Assembly (NCBI RefSeq): GCF_006443095.1
Contig: NZ_VFWZ01000010.1
Span: 62,001 to 126,000, forward strand
Reading direction: 5' to 3'
Length of the DNA stretch: 64,000 nt
DNA from: Aquimarina algicola
GTDB taxonomy: Bacteria > Bacteroidota > Bacteroidia > Flavobacteriales > Flavobacteriaceae
Below the pieces are notes generated by a model. That model made no database searches and was not told the origin of the DNA. It was given only the letters and a program-made list of their open reading frames with translations. Shown here piece after piece: positions 53,796-61,289 of this stretch (position 1 is the stretch's first letter; each line of letters starts with the position of its first letter). Both the position numbers and the translations under genes were made by a program.

Positions 53796-54472
53796 TGAAC
53801 AAACCTCTTTCATTAGCAATAGTTGATGATGACAGCCTGTTGGTGTCATTATTGACTACCTTTTTTAAAAGTCATAATATGATAGTGAGTATATGTGCTA
53901 AGAATGGAATAGAGTTTTTTAGTGCATTAAAAAATATAGAATCTCTTCCGGATATTGTGGTGTTAGATCTTCGTATGGAAAAAATGGATGGTATGGAGGT
54001 ATTGGAATTATTAAAAAATGATTTTCCTGAAGTGAAGATTGCTGTTATTTCTTCATACTACAGTAACTCCTCCATAGGTTTTATGCTTAAGGCAGGAGTC
54101 AACGCGTTTTTACCTAAAGGCATATTGCCAGGGCAACTATTGGAAGCAATTCATGAAATAAATAAAAAGGATTTTTACTTTACTTCAGAACAAATAAAGG
54201 TATTAAGAGATCAGTTGCCACAAAACCCTTCTGCGAAGCCTCAAATTGTAAGGCATGATCAAATCTCAAAAAGAGAATTTGAAGTGTTGGACTTAATTTG
54301 TATGCAACATACTGCAAAAGAAATAGGAGAAAAACTCTTTATAACACAACGGACAGTAGAAGGACATCGAACCAACCTATTATTAAAAACGGGTGTCAAA
54401 AATACAGCAGGTTTAGTTATTTATGCTGTAAGAGAAAATTTGTTTGACCCTTCAAAATTAGTATTGTACTAA
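53795..54472 (+). CDS. Response regulator, NarL/FixJ family
   Basis: The 225-residue protein has a receiver domain with acidic pocket DDD (11-13), phosphorylated Asp58 in VVLDLRMEKMDG, and a conserved K in LPKG. A C-terminal LuxR-type HTH has ISKREFEVLDLICMQHTAKEIG and TQRTVEGHRTNLLLKTGVKN near 160-205. It is translationally coupled to the kinase by TAATG. It likely controls the downstream genes; an inverted repeat CAGGA-N4-TCCTG at 54559 and a repeated element lie just after it. Confidence 0.9.
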   Translation: MNKPLSLAIVDDDSLLVSLLTTFFKSHNMIVSICAKNGIEFFSALKNIESLPDIVVLDLRMEKMDGMEVLELLKNDFPEVKIAVISSYYSNSSIGFMLKAGVNAFLPKGILPGQLLEAIHEINKKDFYFTSEQIKVLRDQLPQNPSAKPQIVRHDQISKREFEVLDLICMQHTAKEIGEKLFITQRTVEGHRTNLLLKTGVKNTAGLVIYAVRENLFDPSKLVLY

Positions 54473-54817
54473 TTTAAATAGATATTAATTCACTATTCTC
54501 TATTTTCTTCTATTTAGGAAATTATAAAGATATTAAAAGTTAAACTGGTCTAATTATTCAGGAGTAATCCTGAGGCATTGATATTGTGATGTCTCTTTAT
54601 ATTTTTTGTCTCTTTATATATTAATCTTTTGAAGTACGTATTTTTACCTGTTTTTCTTAATACAGTAATTCTACGCTGATTTTTATAAGAGATTCATGTC
54701 ATCTTTGCTATGTATTAAGACGTTCGTCACCCTTAATAAAGAAACGTTTCACACTACTTGACGCAGGCATAAAAAATGCCTGAAAATAAATTAATAATCA
54801 TTTTAAAATTTAGAATT
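54473..54817. other. Intergenic region with direct and inverted repeats before the unknown/lipase pair
   Basis: The 345-bp region contains the inverted repeat CAGGA-GTAA-TCCTG (54559-54572). It also has a 12-bp direct repeat GTCTCTTTATAT at 54591-54602 and 54608-54619 (17 bp apart), and CATCTTTG at 54700-54707 as a near -7 box with CTG 21 bp upstream. These could be operator and promoter for the next gene, and the direct repeat suits a dimeric response regulator. Confidence 0.4.
54764..54782 (+). promoter_or_regulatory. Leader hairpin before the unknown protein gene
   Basis: CAGGCAT and ATGCCTG form a perfect 7-bp stem with a loop of five A residues, 36 bp upstream of the ATG at 54818. It might stabilise the leader or control initiation. 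Confidence 0.4.
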
Positions 54818-55513
54818 ATGAACAATGACAATTCAAGTGCAATAAAAGATACATCATTAAAGGGTGTTTCTGCAATTCCACAACTTTTCTCTTACGTTAA
54901 TGACAGTATGAGTATTTTTGTAAACGGTACACCACCAACACCAGATTCAACAATAGCCGGATCTATTGTAAGTGATACTGATAAACCTGGTCGTATCGCG
55001 TTTGTAGCTACTCCGAATACTCAAAGTAGTACACAAACAATGATCACTAATATTGTTAGTAACAACAGTGCACCTTCTAATAGAGCTTTTAACTTTATGT
55101 TACCACCAAAAGCCCTACAAGAAAGTAGACCTGGTCAGATTTGCTTACAAGTAGTTCCTATTACTACACCTTTGTCTAATTCAGATAGTCTATTACTCCA
55201 TAATGGGCAAGGACTTGGTAACTTGGTTCCGATTATTGTTGGCCAGTCTTCTGTAAGTTTAGCCTCTCCATTTACTACCGACGAAATGAAACTTGCTGGT
55301 TTTAAGGAAGATCTTGGAGTTGATTGGGGGGGATTATTAGACGGTGTAACGAAAGCTATTCCTGTAATAGCTGATACTGGATTAAAAATTTATAACGAGC
55401 TCTCTTCAAGCAGTCAAAGTGACACCAAGTCGGGTGTAAAAGTAGAAGGTATTTTTTCTAGTATAGGATCGGTTATTGATACAGCCATACCATTTGCTGC
55501 AGCATTACTTTAA
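54818..55513 (+). CDS. Protein of unknown family, glycine/serine-rich
   Basis: The 231-residue protein lacks a signal peptide or cysteine pattern and I recognise no domain. The middle (about 60-150) is rich in Ser/Thr/Asn/Pro. The C-terminal part contains DLGVDWGGLLDGVTKAIPVIADTG and ends in a hydrophobic FAAALL. This could be a self-assembling or membrane-interacting protein. It is separated from the lipase gene by a hairpin and is on the same strand, so the two may be coregulated by the upstream two-component system. The start is the ATG at 54818; a longer frame begins in the leader hairpin. Confidence 0.62.
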   Translation: MNNDNSSAIKDTSLKGVSAIPQLFSYVNDSMSIFVNGTPPTPDSTIAGSIVSDTDKPGRIAFVATPNTQSSTQTMITNIVSNNSAPSNRAFNFMLPPKALQESRPGQICLQVVPITTPLSNSDSLLLHNGQGLGNLVPIIVGQSSVSLASPFTTDEMKLAGFKEDLGVDWGGLLDGVTKAIPVIADTGLKIYNELSSSSQSDTKSGVKVEGIFSSIGSVIDTAIPFAAALL

Positions 55514-55524
55514 ATCTAATCATT

Positions 55525-55570
55525 AAACCCTATTGGTACAAATCCATATGTGCATGATAGGGTTTATTTT
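55525..55570 (+). terminator. Possible terminator or leader hairpin between unknown gene and lipase
   Basis: AAACCCTAT (55525-55533) and ATAGGGTTT (55557-55565) pair over nine bp with a 23-nt loop, followed by ATTTT. It lies 16-60 bp before the lipase ATG. Confidence 0.5.
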
Positions 55571-55585
55571 CCAAAATATAAAATC

Positions 55586-56491
55586 ATGAATAATAAAATA
55601 CAAGATCCGGTAGGGGCACAAGTTTTTGGTTATAATGGGGAGTATTCTTCCTCTTTTAATTTTCAAAACGTAAATACCTATAATTCCATCAATAATTACC
55701 TCTTTGCACAGCTGTGTGGGCTTATTTATGCTGATATAGAAAGTATCAATAAACAAGTAGAGCAATGGAACGCTAAAAGCTCCTCATTAAACTTGATTGT
55801 AGATGTTAAAGATGTAGACAGTTTTAGATTTATGGTACTCTCTAATCAAGATTTTGTTATTGTTGTTTTTAGGGGATCGTCTAACCTAGCTAACTGGTTA
55901 ACAGATTTTGATATTATCCTTACGCCATTTGAAAATATGGAAAACAATCTTGTTCATCAAGGTTTTTATCTTAGCGTACTATCAATGTTAGATGAACTTC
56001 AAGAAGTAATTACAGAGCGAAAAAATAATGCGCAAAATATATACATAACGGGTCACAGCCTTGGAGCCGCGCAAGCCATTATTTCTGCTTTTGCTTGTCC
56101 AAGCCTTTTTGATTTTGTTAGCGTTACTACCTTTGGAGAGCCTAAAATAGGAGATAGCGGACTCATTACATCTTTTAACTTAAAACTACAAAGTTGTCCT
56201 CCTTCAGGGCAAAGTAAGCTTTATAGAGTTGTAAATGGCTGGGATCCTATACCTAGTCTTCCTCTATTTTATAAAACTCAATTTTATTACCATGAAGGAT
56301 GCTTCTACCTATATGCAAAAAGTGAAGGTGATCATTATGATATAAAGAATACATCAATACCATTGAATCCAGATCTTATTGACCATTTTCCAATGGGGCA
56401 ACAGGAAATACTAGAATGGCGTATTGATTACCATGCGATTGGACTCTATATCAGTAATGCACTGGCAAATATTGATAATAATGTTTTCTAA
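55586..56491 (+). CDS. Lipase (class 3) family protein, cytosolic or non-Sec exported
   Basis: The 301-residue protein has the class 3 lipase pattern: VVFRGSSNLANWLTD near 94-108, the nucleophile GHSLGAAQA with Ser158, an acid in GWDPIPSL (Asp220) and His283 in DYHAIGL. No signal peptide is present, which is unusual for secreted lipases, so it may be released by another route or act inside on storage lipid. The longer frame starting at 55550 includes part of a hairpin and was not used. Confidence 0.85.
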   Translation: MNNKIQDPVGAQVFGYNGEYSSSFNFQNVNTYNSINNYLFAQLCGLIYADIESINKQVEQWNAKSSSLNLIVDVKDVDSFRFMVLSNQDFVIVVFRGSSNLANWLTDFDIILTPFENMENNLVHQGFYLSVLSMLDELQEVITERKNNAQNIYITGHSLGAAQAIISAFACPSLFDFVSVTTFGEPKIGDSGLITSFNLKLQSCPPSGQSKLYRVVNGWDPIPSLPLFYKTQFYYHEGCFYLYAKSEGDHYDIKNTSIPLNPDLIDHFPMGQQEILEWRIDYHAIGLYISNALANIDNNVF

Positions 56492-56534
56492 TCAATGAAT
56501 AAGTTAAACAACTTAATAAAGCATCAAAAAAATG

Positions 56535-56591
56535 AATACATCAATTTCTTAGGAGATTAAAAGTGGTGTATTTATTTTTTTGGATTTTGTG
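56535..56591 (+). terminator. Weak terminator after the lipase gene
   Basis: AATACA and TGTATT with extension TCA/TGG pair imperfectly across a long loop and are followed by TTTATTTTTTT. Confidence 0.4.
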
Positions 56592-56730
56592 AATAGTTAA
56601 AGATGGGATTGCCTAACCTTAATGTTTTATGTTAATAAATTGAACTTAGGTTATTAGGTCTACAACATATTTAAGCTTGAAGTATGAGGTAAGAAATAAT
56701 CAGTATAGAGTAATGAGCAAGGCTATTTTG

Positions 56731-56770
56731 GTCATTCTGAACTTGATTCAGAGTCTCATTGTAGAATGTT
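56731..56770. repeat. Interspersed Bacteroidota repeat-like block
   Basis: The 40-bp block contains TCATTCTGAACTTGATTCAG followed by AGTCTCATTGTAGAATG. From memory, almost the same sequence (with TTTCAG) is scattered in intergenic regions of many flavobacterial genomes. No second copy occurs in this window, so this cannot be tested here. Confidence 0.4.
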
Positions 56771-56896
56771 CGAAGTTAGAAGTAAGATGTACAAAATTAG
56801 AGGATGTTTCAATTTTTTTTGAGTTCTCTACACTGTGGAAATCATTTTAAAATTTTTTATTGAGTTTTTTCATGCGGGAGGTGTATTTACAAAATA

Positions 56897-57679
56897 TTAC
56901 CTTCCCCCATTGGCCTGTAAATCGGCTATACATTGTGCATCAAGTTGTGGTACGACATTACCGATACCCATCATTCCACTTGCGAACTCTATAGCTGCTT
57001 CCATAAGGCAGTTAGGAACATTGCAATGCCCACCTTCCTCATCTTCATGATCAGATTGTAGAGGAGTTCCGATGTTTACTAATCCTAAAAGATGAGCAAA
57101 CTCATGATTAAGTGTAGCCGTTTCAATAGTTGCTAATAGGGGAGAGCGTGGTCGTGAAGCTAATCTGCGCAATGTGCCTTCATAAATTACAATTGATGTG
57201 TTTAGATAAGCAGATCCAAGTGTTACTTGCTCGCTGGAATCTCCCCCTCGGCTACCATCTGCAAAATAAATGTATACAGTGATATCATCTCCCTGATTAA
57301 ATAGTGTTCTGTTGTCTTGTTCGATTTCGGCAATTTCTTCGATAGTAAAAGGAGCTTCTCCTGAAGAAGCAACAGTACGTTGATTTATAGTGATGCCATC
57401 GGGTTTAAATAATCGCCCTTCTAAAAAGGTTTTGAATGCTTGTACAGCTTCTGCAGTTGGTTCAAACCCTTGCACAGAAACCATTTCTATAGTAAGACTG
57501 GTAAAATTATCAGCACTTAATAAATCTTTTGGAGTTTGTGGATTTCCCAAAGCAATTCTATTTGCTGATCTTGAGGGCTCATTATTTTGGATAGGATTAT
57601 TATCATCGTCGTCATCTGAACATCCTACAAGGATAAAAGAAAAAATAAAACAATAGGTAAGTAGCTTTATAATTTGCAC
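56897..57679 (-). CDS. Metzincin-like lipoprotein metalloprotease
   Basis: The 260-residue protein has a lipobox (ILVGC, Cys20), a run of Asp residues after it, and the zinc motif HEFAHLLGL (His192, Glu193, His196). The usual third ligand at +4 after Gly is Asn202, but His211 follows in QSDHEDEEGG. A Met-turn-like CLMEAA lies at 224-229. Similar Bacteroidota proteins exist as predicted membrane metalloproteases. The gene begins at GTG because an in-frame stop blocks any upstream ATG. Substrate unknown. Confidence 0.78.
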   Translation of the reverse strand: MQIIKLLTYCFIFSFILVGCSDDDDDNNPIQNNEPSRSANRIALGNPQTPKDLLSADNFTSLTIEMVSVQGFEPTAEAVQAFKTFLEGRLFKPDGITINQRTVASSGEAPFTIEEIAEIEQDNRTLFNQGDDITVYIYFADGSRGGDSSEQVTLGSAYLNTSIVIYEGTLRRLASRPRSPLLATIETATLNHEFAHLLGLVNIGTPLQSDHEDEEGGHCNVPNCLMEAAIEFASGMMGIGNVVPQLDAQCIADLQANGGR

Positions 57680-57783
57680 AAGATTAGTTTTTAGTTACAC
57701 TTTTGATATAATTGACAAGTTTTGATAATATCTCATTCGAATAGTGTACCAAAAATTATACCATCAATATGGAAAAAATGTTA

Positions 57784-58497
57784 TCAAACAGCCAAAATCA
57801 GTTTAACTAAATAGTCGTTGTTTTGACCTTTTACTAACAATTCTGTAGTAAATCCATTAGCATTAGCAGCATTTTGAAGAGTGTTGTAATCTATATATAA
57901 CCAATCAAACCATTCTGATTCTAGTGATTTATATTTTAGTTTATATTGCATTTCGCCATAATATGCACCAGATGCATCTACCCAAAAACCACCATCGTCA
58001 TCTTGATATAAATAAGAAATATCTGAGGAGTCTAATAGTATTTGTCCTCCTGGAGCCAATAGTTTTTTGATATGGTAAAAGAAATGATCAATTTGATCAA
58101 GGGTACCGATGATACCGCTGCCATTCATCAAAAAAAGTATTGTATCATATTTAGACTGATCAAAGTTGAGAACATTTGTAGCGATTGCATTTTGGATACC
58201 TCTTTTTTTACATGTTTCGATAGCTCCTTTTGAAATATCAATTGCAGTGACATCAAGTTTTTTTGTGTCTTGTAGGTATAAACTATGGCTTCCGGCTCCG
58301 CAGCCAACATCTAAGACTTTTCCATAAGATATATCTAATGCGGTTTGTTCTATCAAAGGCATTTCTTCATAAGATCTAAAAAGATAAGAGATAGGAATAT
58401 GATCATCATCAAAATCATGTGCTTGTACTATAATGTTACTACTGTGTTTTTGATGATGAAAATCTTTTATAGCTTCGCCAAAGATATCTATGTTCAT
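57784..58497 (-). CDS. Class I SAM-dependent methyltransferase
   Basis: The 237-residue protein has the SAM-binding motif VLDVGCGAGSHSLYL at about 56-70 and motif II-like TAIDISKGAIETCKK near 80-94. The motif LFLMNGSGIIGTLDQIDHFF near 121-140 follows. Members methylate small molecules or tRNA or lipids; the substrate is unpredictable. It is divergent from the YkgJ gene with a 17-bp gap, so their promoters overlap. Confidence 0.87.
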   Translation of the reverse strand: MNIDIFGEAIKDFHHQKHSSNIIVQAHDFDDDHIPISYLFRSYEEMPLIEQTALDISYGKVLDVGCGAGSHSLYLQDTKKLDVTAIDISKGAIETCKKRGIQNAIATNVLNFDQSKYDTILFLMNGSGIIGTLDQIDHFFYHIKKLLAPGGQILLDSSDISYLYQDDDGGFWVDASGAYYGEMQYKLKYKSLESEWFDWLYIDYNTLQNAANANGFTTELLVKGQNNDYLVKLILAV

Positions 58498-58502
58498 ATT
58501 TT

Positions 58503-58510
58503 TATTTTTG
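58503..58510 (+). promoter_or_regulatory. -7 element for YkgJ-family gene
   Basis: TATTTTTG is an exact TAnnTTTG match four bases before the ATG at 58515, so the transcript would be leaderless. The region is only 17 bp long between divergent genes. No clear -33 TTG is seen. Confidence 0.45.
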
Positions 58511-58514
58511 CAGT

Positions 58515-59009
58515 ATGCAAGAATTAATCAATCAGTTACCTACACTCGCCAAAGATAAGTATAAAGAGAATAAAAAGTATTTTGCAAAACTGAAAAAGAA
58601 ACCTCCTAAAAAGTTAGATCAGATGATGCAAGAACTGCATGATGAAGAATTTGCAGCTACTGATTGTTTGTCATGTGCAAATTGTTGTAAAACAACAGGG
58701 CCTTTATTTACGGATAAAGATGTAGAACGTATAGCAAAGTTTTTTAAAATGAAACCTCGCCAGTTTGAAGAACAGTATTTGAGAACAGACGAAGAAGGTG
58801 ATCTTATATTAAAAAAAACACCTTGTACATTTCTTGGAGCCGATAATTATTGTAGTATTTATGAAGTAAGGCCTAAAGCTTGTAGAGAATATCCGCATAC
58901 AGATCGTAAAAAGTTTCAACAGATTTCTAATCTAACGATCAAAAATGTAGCTATTTGTCCTGCAGCATTTAATATCGTAGAAAAAATGAAAGCAAAACTA
59001 CCCTTATAG
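58515..59009 (+). CDS. YkgJ-family cysteine-cluster protein
   Basis: The 164-residue protein has the family pattern CLSCANCCKTTGPLFTDKDV near 54-73, then CTFLG, YCSIYEVRPKACREYPH near 114-130, and a final CPAAFNI. These cysteines are proposed to bind zinc or an iron-sulfur centre. Function is unproven. It is divergent from the methyltransferase and convergent with the LipL32-like gene via a hairpin. Confidence 0.85.
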   Translation: MQELINQLPTLAKDKYKENKKYFAKLKKKPPKKLDQMMQELHDEEFAATDCLSCANCCKTTGPLFTDKDVERIAKFFKMKPRQFEEQYLRTDEEGDLILKKTPCTFLGADNYCSIYEVRPKACREYPHTDRKKFQQISNLTIKNVAICPAAFNIVEKMKAKLPL

Positions 59010-59028
59010 TAGTATACGCTTTAAAATA

Positions 59029-59066
59029 AATATTCCTATGCTAATGATCATTAACATAGGAATATT
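59029..59066. terminator. Long palindrome between YkgJ and LipL32-like genes
   Basis: AATATTCCTATG and CATAGGAATATT, plus TAATGATCATTA in the centre, form a palindrome with one mismatch. It sits between convergent genes and could terminate both, though no long T-run follows. Confidence 0.55.
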
Positions 59067-59110
59067 CTTAATGTGTATCTTTAATTATTGTTTGAATTAA
59101 AAAGGGGGAA

Positions 59111-59794
59111 TTATAGTCCTTTTTTTAATTCTTCTATTGTTTTTGCCATTACAACACCTGGGATTTTTACAGGGGCAGCAACTTGAGCAAGGAATGTACC
59201 GTTTACTTCACCTTTTTTGTAAGTAGTAAAACCGATACGGTATAATCCAACAGTCAATGCTTTTAAAGGATCACCAGCAACACTTTTATATCTCAATAAT
59301 GAGTTATATCCTCTACCACTTGGCTGCTTTGGCATCTCACTACTGTCATCGTTACGTTCTAAAGTAGTCCAATTAGCAGCTTTTACACCTTCTTCGCTAA
59401 TTTTATCTTTACTTACGATATCAGAACGTTCTAATGTAATATAAGTATCAAAATAATCGCTAGAACCAGCATTCTCTTCATAAGAAGCAGACTTAGTAGC
59501 TCCTTTGATTTTTGTTTTTCCTACTGGTGACATCATTCTTACACCTAGTTCTGGAGCCACAAGAGGAACCCATACATATATATAATAAAATTTCTTGTTG
59601 TCTTTTACCTCATCTTCATTACCCGGAGCTGCATAACCTAAATAAGAAACTACTTCTGTATAAGGTACTTTAATAGTTTTTGGCCCTATTTTCTTTTCAA
59701 CAGAGCTACCAAACTTTTTTAATTTTTGAGCATTAGCGTCCACAGCAAAAAGTACTGCAAATGCACTTAATAGGATTAAGATTTTCGTTTTCAT
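59111..59794 (-). CDS. LipL32-like exported protein
   Basis: The 227-residue protein resembles the Leptospira surface protein LipL32 (PF12103): YYIYVWVPLVAPELGVRMMSP (LipL32: [21 protein letters not shown]), then YFDTYITLER, YNSLLRYK and GLYRIGFTTYKKGEVNGTF. The signal peptide ends DANAQ without a lipobox, so it is a type I secreted form, unlike Leptospira. Related proteins are known in a few marine bacteria. It may bind calcium or matrix, but this is not shown here. The start is the ATG at 59794; a longer TTG-type frame was dropped. Confidence 0.85.
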   Translation of the reverse strand: MKTKILILLSAFAVLFAVDANAQKLKKFGSSVEKKIGPKTIKVPYTEVVSYLGYAAPGNEDEVKDNKKFYYIYVWVPLVAPELGVRMMSPVGKTKIKGATKSASYEENAGSSDYFDTYITLERSDIVSKDKISEEGVKAANWTTLERNDDSSEMPKQPSGRGYNSLLRYKSVAGDPLKALTVGLYRIGFTTYKKGEVNGTFLAQVAAPVKIPGVVMAKTIEELKKGL

Positions 59795-60000
59795 AAATAA
59801 TTGAATTTTAGTTATAGTTGACGACACACATTAATTTTTTAAATTATATGTGGGGTTTTTCTAGTATTGTATTCCAAATAATACTTTTGCAAATATGAGA
59901 CTTTATTATTTAAAAAAAGGAATTTAAAAGTAATACATGGAATTTTCTTACAATTAGAACTAAAAATTGATTGTATATCAAAAGTTTATTTTATAAGGTA

Positions 60001-61281
60001 TTATTGATAAATAAGGTGTTTTTTTCGAATAGCTTTGAAAGCATCTAAATCTTTTTGCCATGTTTCTCTAATTTGATCTTCGCTTAAACCATTTTGTATT
60101 TGCTGTTGTAATTTTTCTGTACCGGCATGACTGGTAAAGGATTTAGTCTTAAAAAATGTGTCTTTGGCATTTGTGCTATTGTAAGCATTTATAATCCACT
60201 TTAAATGAATTCTATTCAAAGGTGTAGTGGTTGTAGTTAAATCTTTACCATAACAGTTTTCTCCTTGATGTTTAGGGTATTTTGCTCCAAAATTTGGTTG
60301 TGGAGTATAGGTGTAATCATATTTTTCTATGGGTAGATCAGGAGAACCAAAGATTTGAAATTGCTTCTCTGTACCTCTACCAGCGTTTATTGTAGTTCCC
60401 TCAAATAAACCAAGGCTTGGGTATAAATTTATAGCTACATCATTTGGTAAATTTGGAGAGGGCCTTATAGGCAAGTGGTACGAGGCTTTGTGATTGTAAT
60501 CTTTTATTTCGATTACAGAAAGGTCACATTTTAATCCTTTTTCAAGCCAGCCTTCTCCGTTAATCATTCTTGCATATTCTCCTATAGTCATACCATGAAC
60601 CAAAGGTATTGGATGCATACCTAAGAAACTAGAGTGTTTTGGGTCTAATGTTGGACCATCAATATAGTGAGCATTAGGATTGGGCCTGTCTAATATTAAT
60701 ATAGGAATTTTGTTTTCTGCACAAGATTGCATGACCAAATGTAGTGTGGAGATATAAGTATAAAAGCGTACACCAACATCTTGTATGTCAAAAACGACAA
60801 TATCTACATTAGAAAGAGATGCTTTTGATGGTTTTTTGTTTTTTCCATATAACGAAATAACAGGTAGCCCTGTTTTGGTATCTTTTCCATCAGATACCAA
60901 TTCTCCGGCATCAGCCTTGCCTCTAAAACCATGCTCAGGAGCAAAAACTTTTTTGATTTTGATATCTCTGGAAAGTAGTGTGTCTACCAAATGAATATAA
61001 TTTTGATTGGTGACACTATCCTTGAATATTACAGAGGTTTGATTACCTACTATGGCAACATTTTTATTCTTGAGAATAGGAATATAAAGACTTGTTAGAT
61101 TTGCTCCAACTATTATATTTTTAGCTGTTTTTGAGGTATCTTGTGCAATATATGCTGCTGATATTGAGTTTTCAATCTCAGGATTTTGTGTAGAAGAACT
61201 TTTTATTCCATTTACGCATGAAATTAAAACCATGAAAAAGAATAAAAATGTATTTTTGAAAGCATTTCTAATAAAAACCAT
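60001..61281 (-). CDS. namZ: DUF1343 protein, NamZ-like exo-N-acetylmuramidase
   Basis: The 426-residue protein has a lipobox VLISC (Cys22). The DUF1343 domain includes GNQTSVIFKDSVTNQNYIHL, APEHGFRGKADAGE near 116-129, DIQDVGVRFYTYISTLHLVMQ near 166-186 and GRGTEKQFQIFGSP near 301-314. NamZ of Bacillus is an exo-beta-N-acetylmuramidase, and related Bacteroidota proteins act in peptidoglycan recycling. It is divergent from the LolE-like gene, with eight bp between starts. Confidence 0.85.
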   Translation of the reverse strand: MVFIRNAFKNTFLFFFMVLISCVNGIKSSSTQNPEIENSISAAYIAQDTSKTAKNIIVGANLTSLYIPILKNKNVAIVGNQTSVIFKDSVTNQNYIHLVDTLLSRDIKIKKVFAPEHGFRGKADAGELVSDGKDTKTGLPVISLYGKNKKPSKASLSNVDIVVFDIQDVGVRFYTYISTLHLVMQSCAENKIPILILDRPNPNAHYIDGPTLDPKHSSFLGMHPIPLVHGMTIGEYARMINGEGWLEKGLKCDLSVIEIKDYNHKASYHLPIRPSPNLPNDVAINLYPSLGLFEGTTINAGRGTEKQFQIFGSPDLPIEKYDYTYTPQPNFGAKYPKHQGENCYGKDLTTTTTPLNRIHLKWIINAYNSTNAKDTFFKTKSFTSHAGTEKLQQQIQNGLSEDQIRETWQKDLDAFKAIRKKHLIYQ

Positions 61282-61289
61282 AACAGAAC

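Larger units (their letters stand above)
56492..56896. other. Intergenic region with interspersed repeat fragment
   Basis: The 405-bp region holds a weak lipase terminator (56535-56591) and a repeat-like block (56731-56770). The remaining sequence is AT-rich and I see no gene. Confidence 0.45.
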
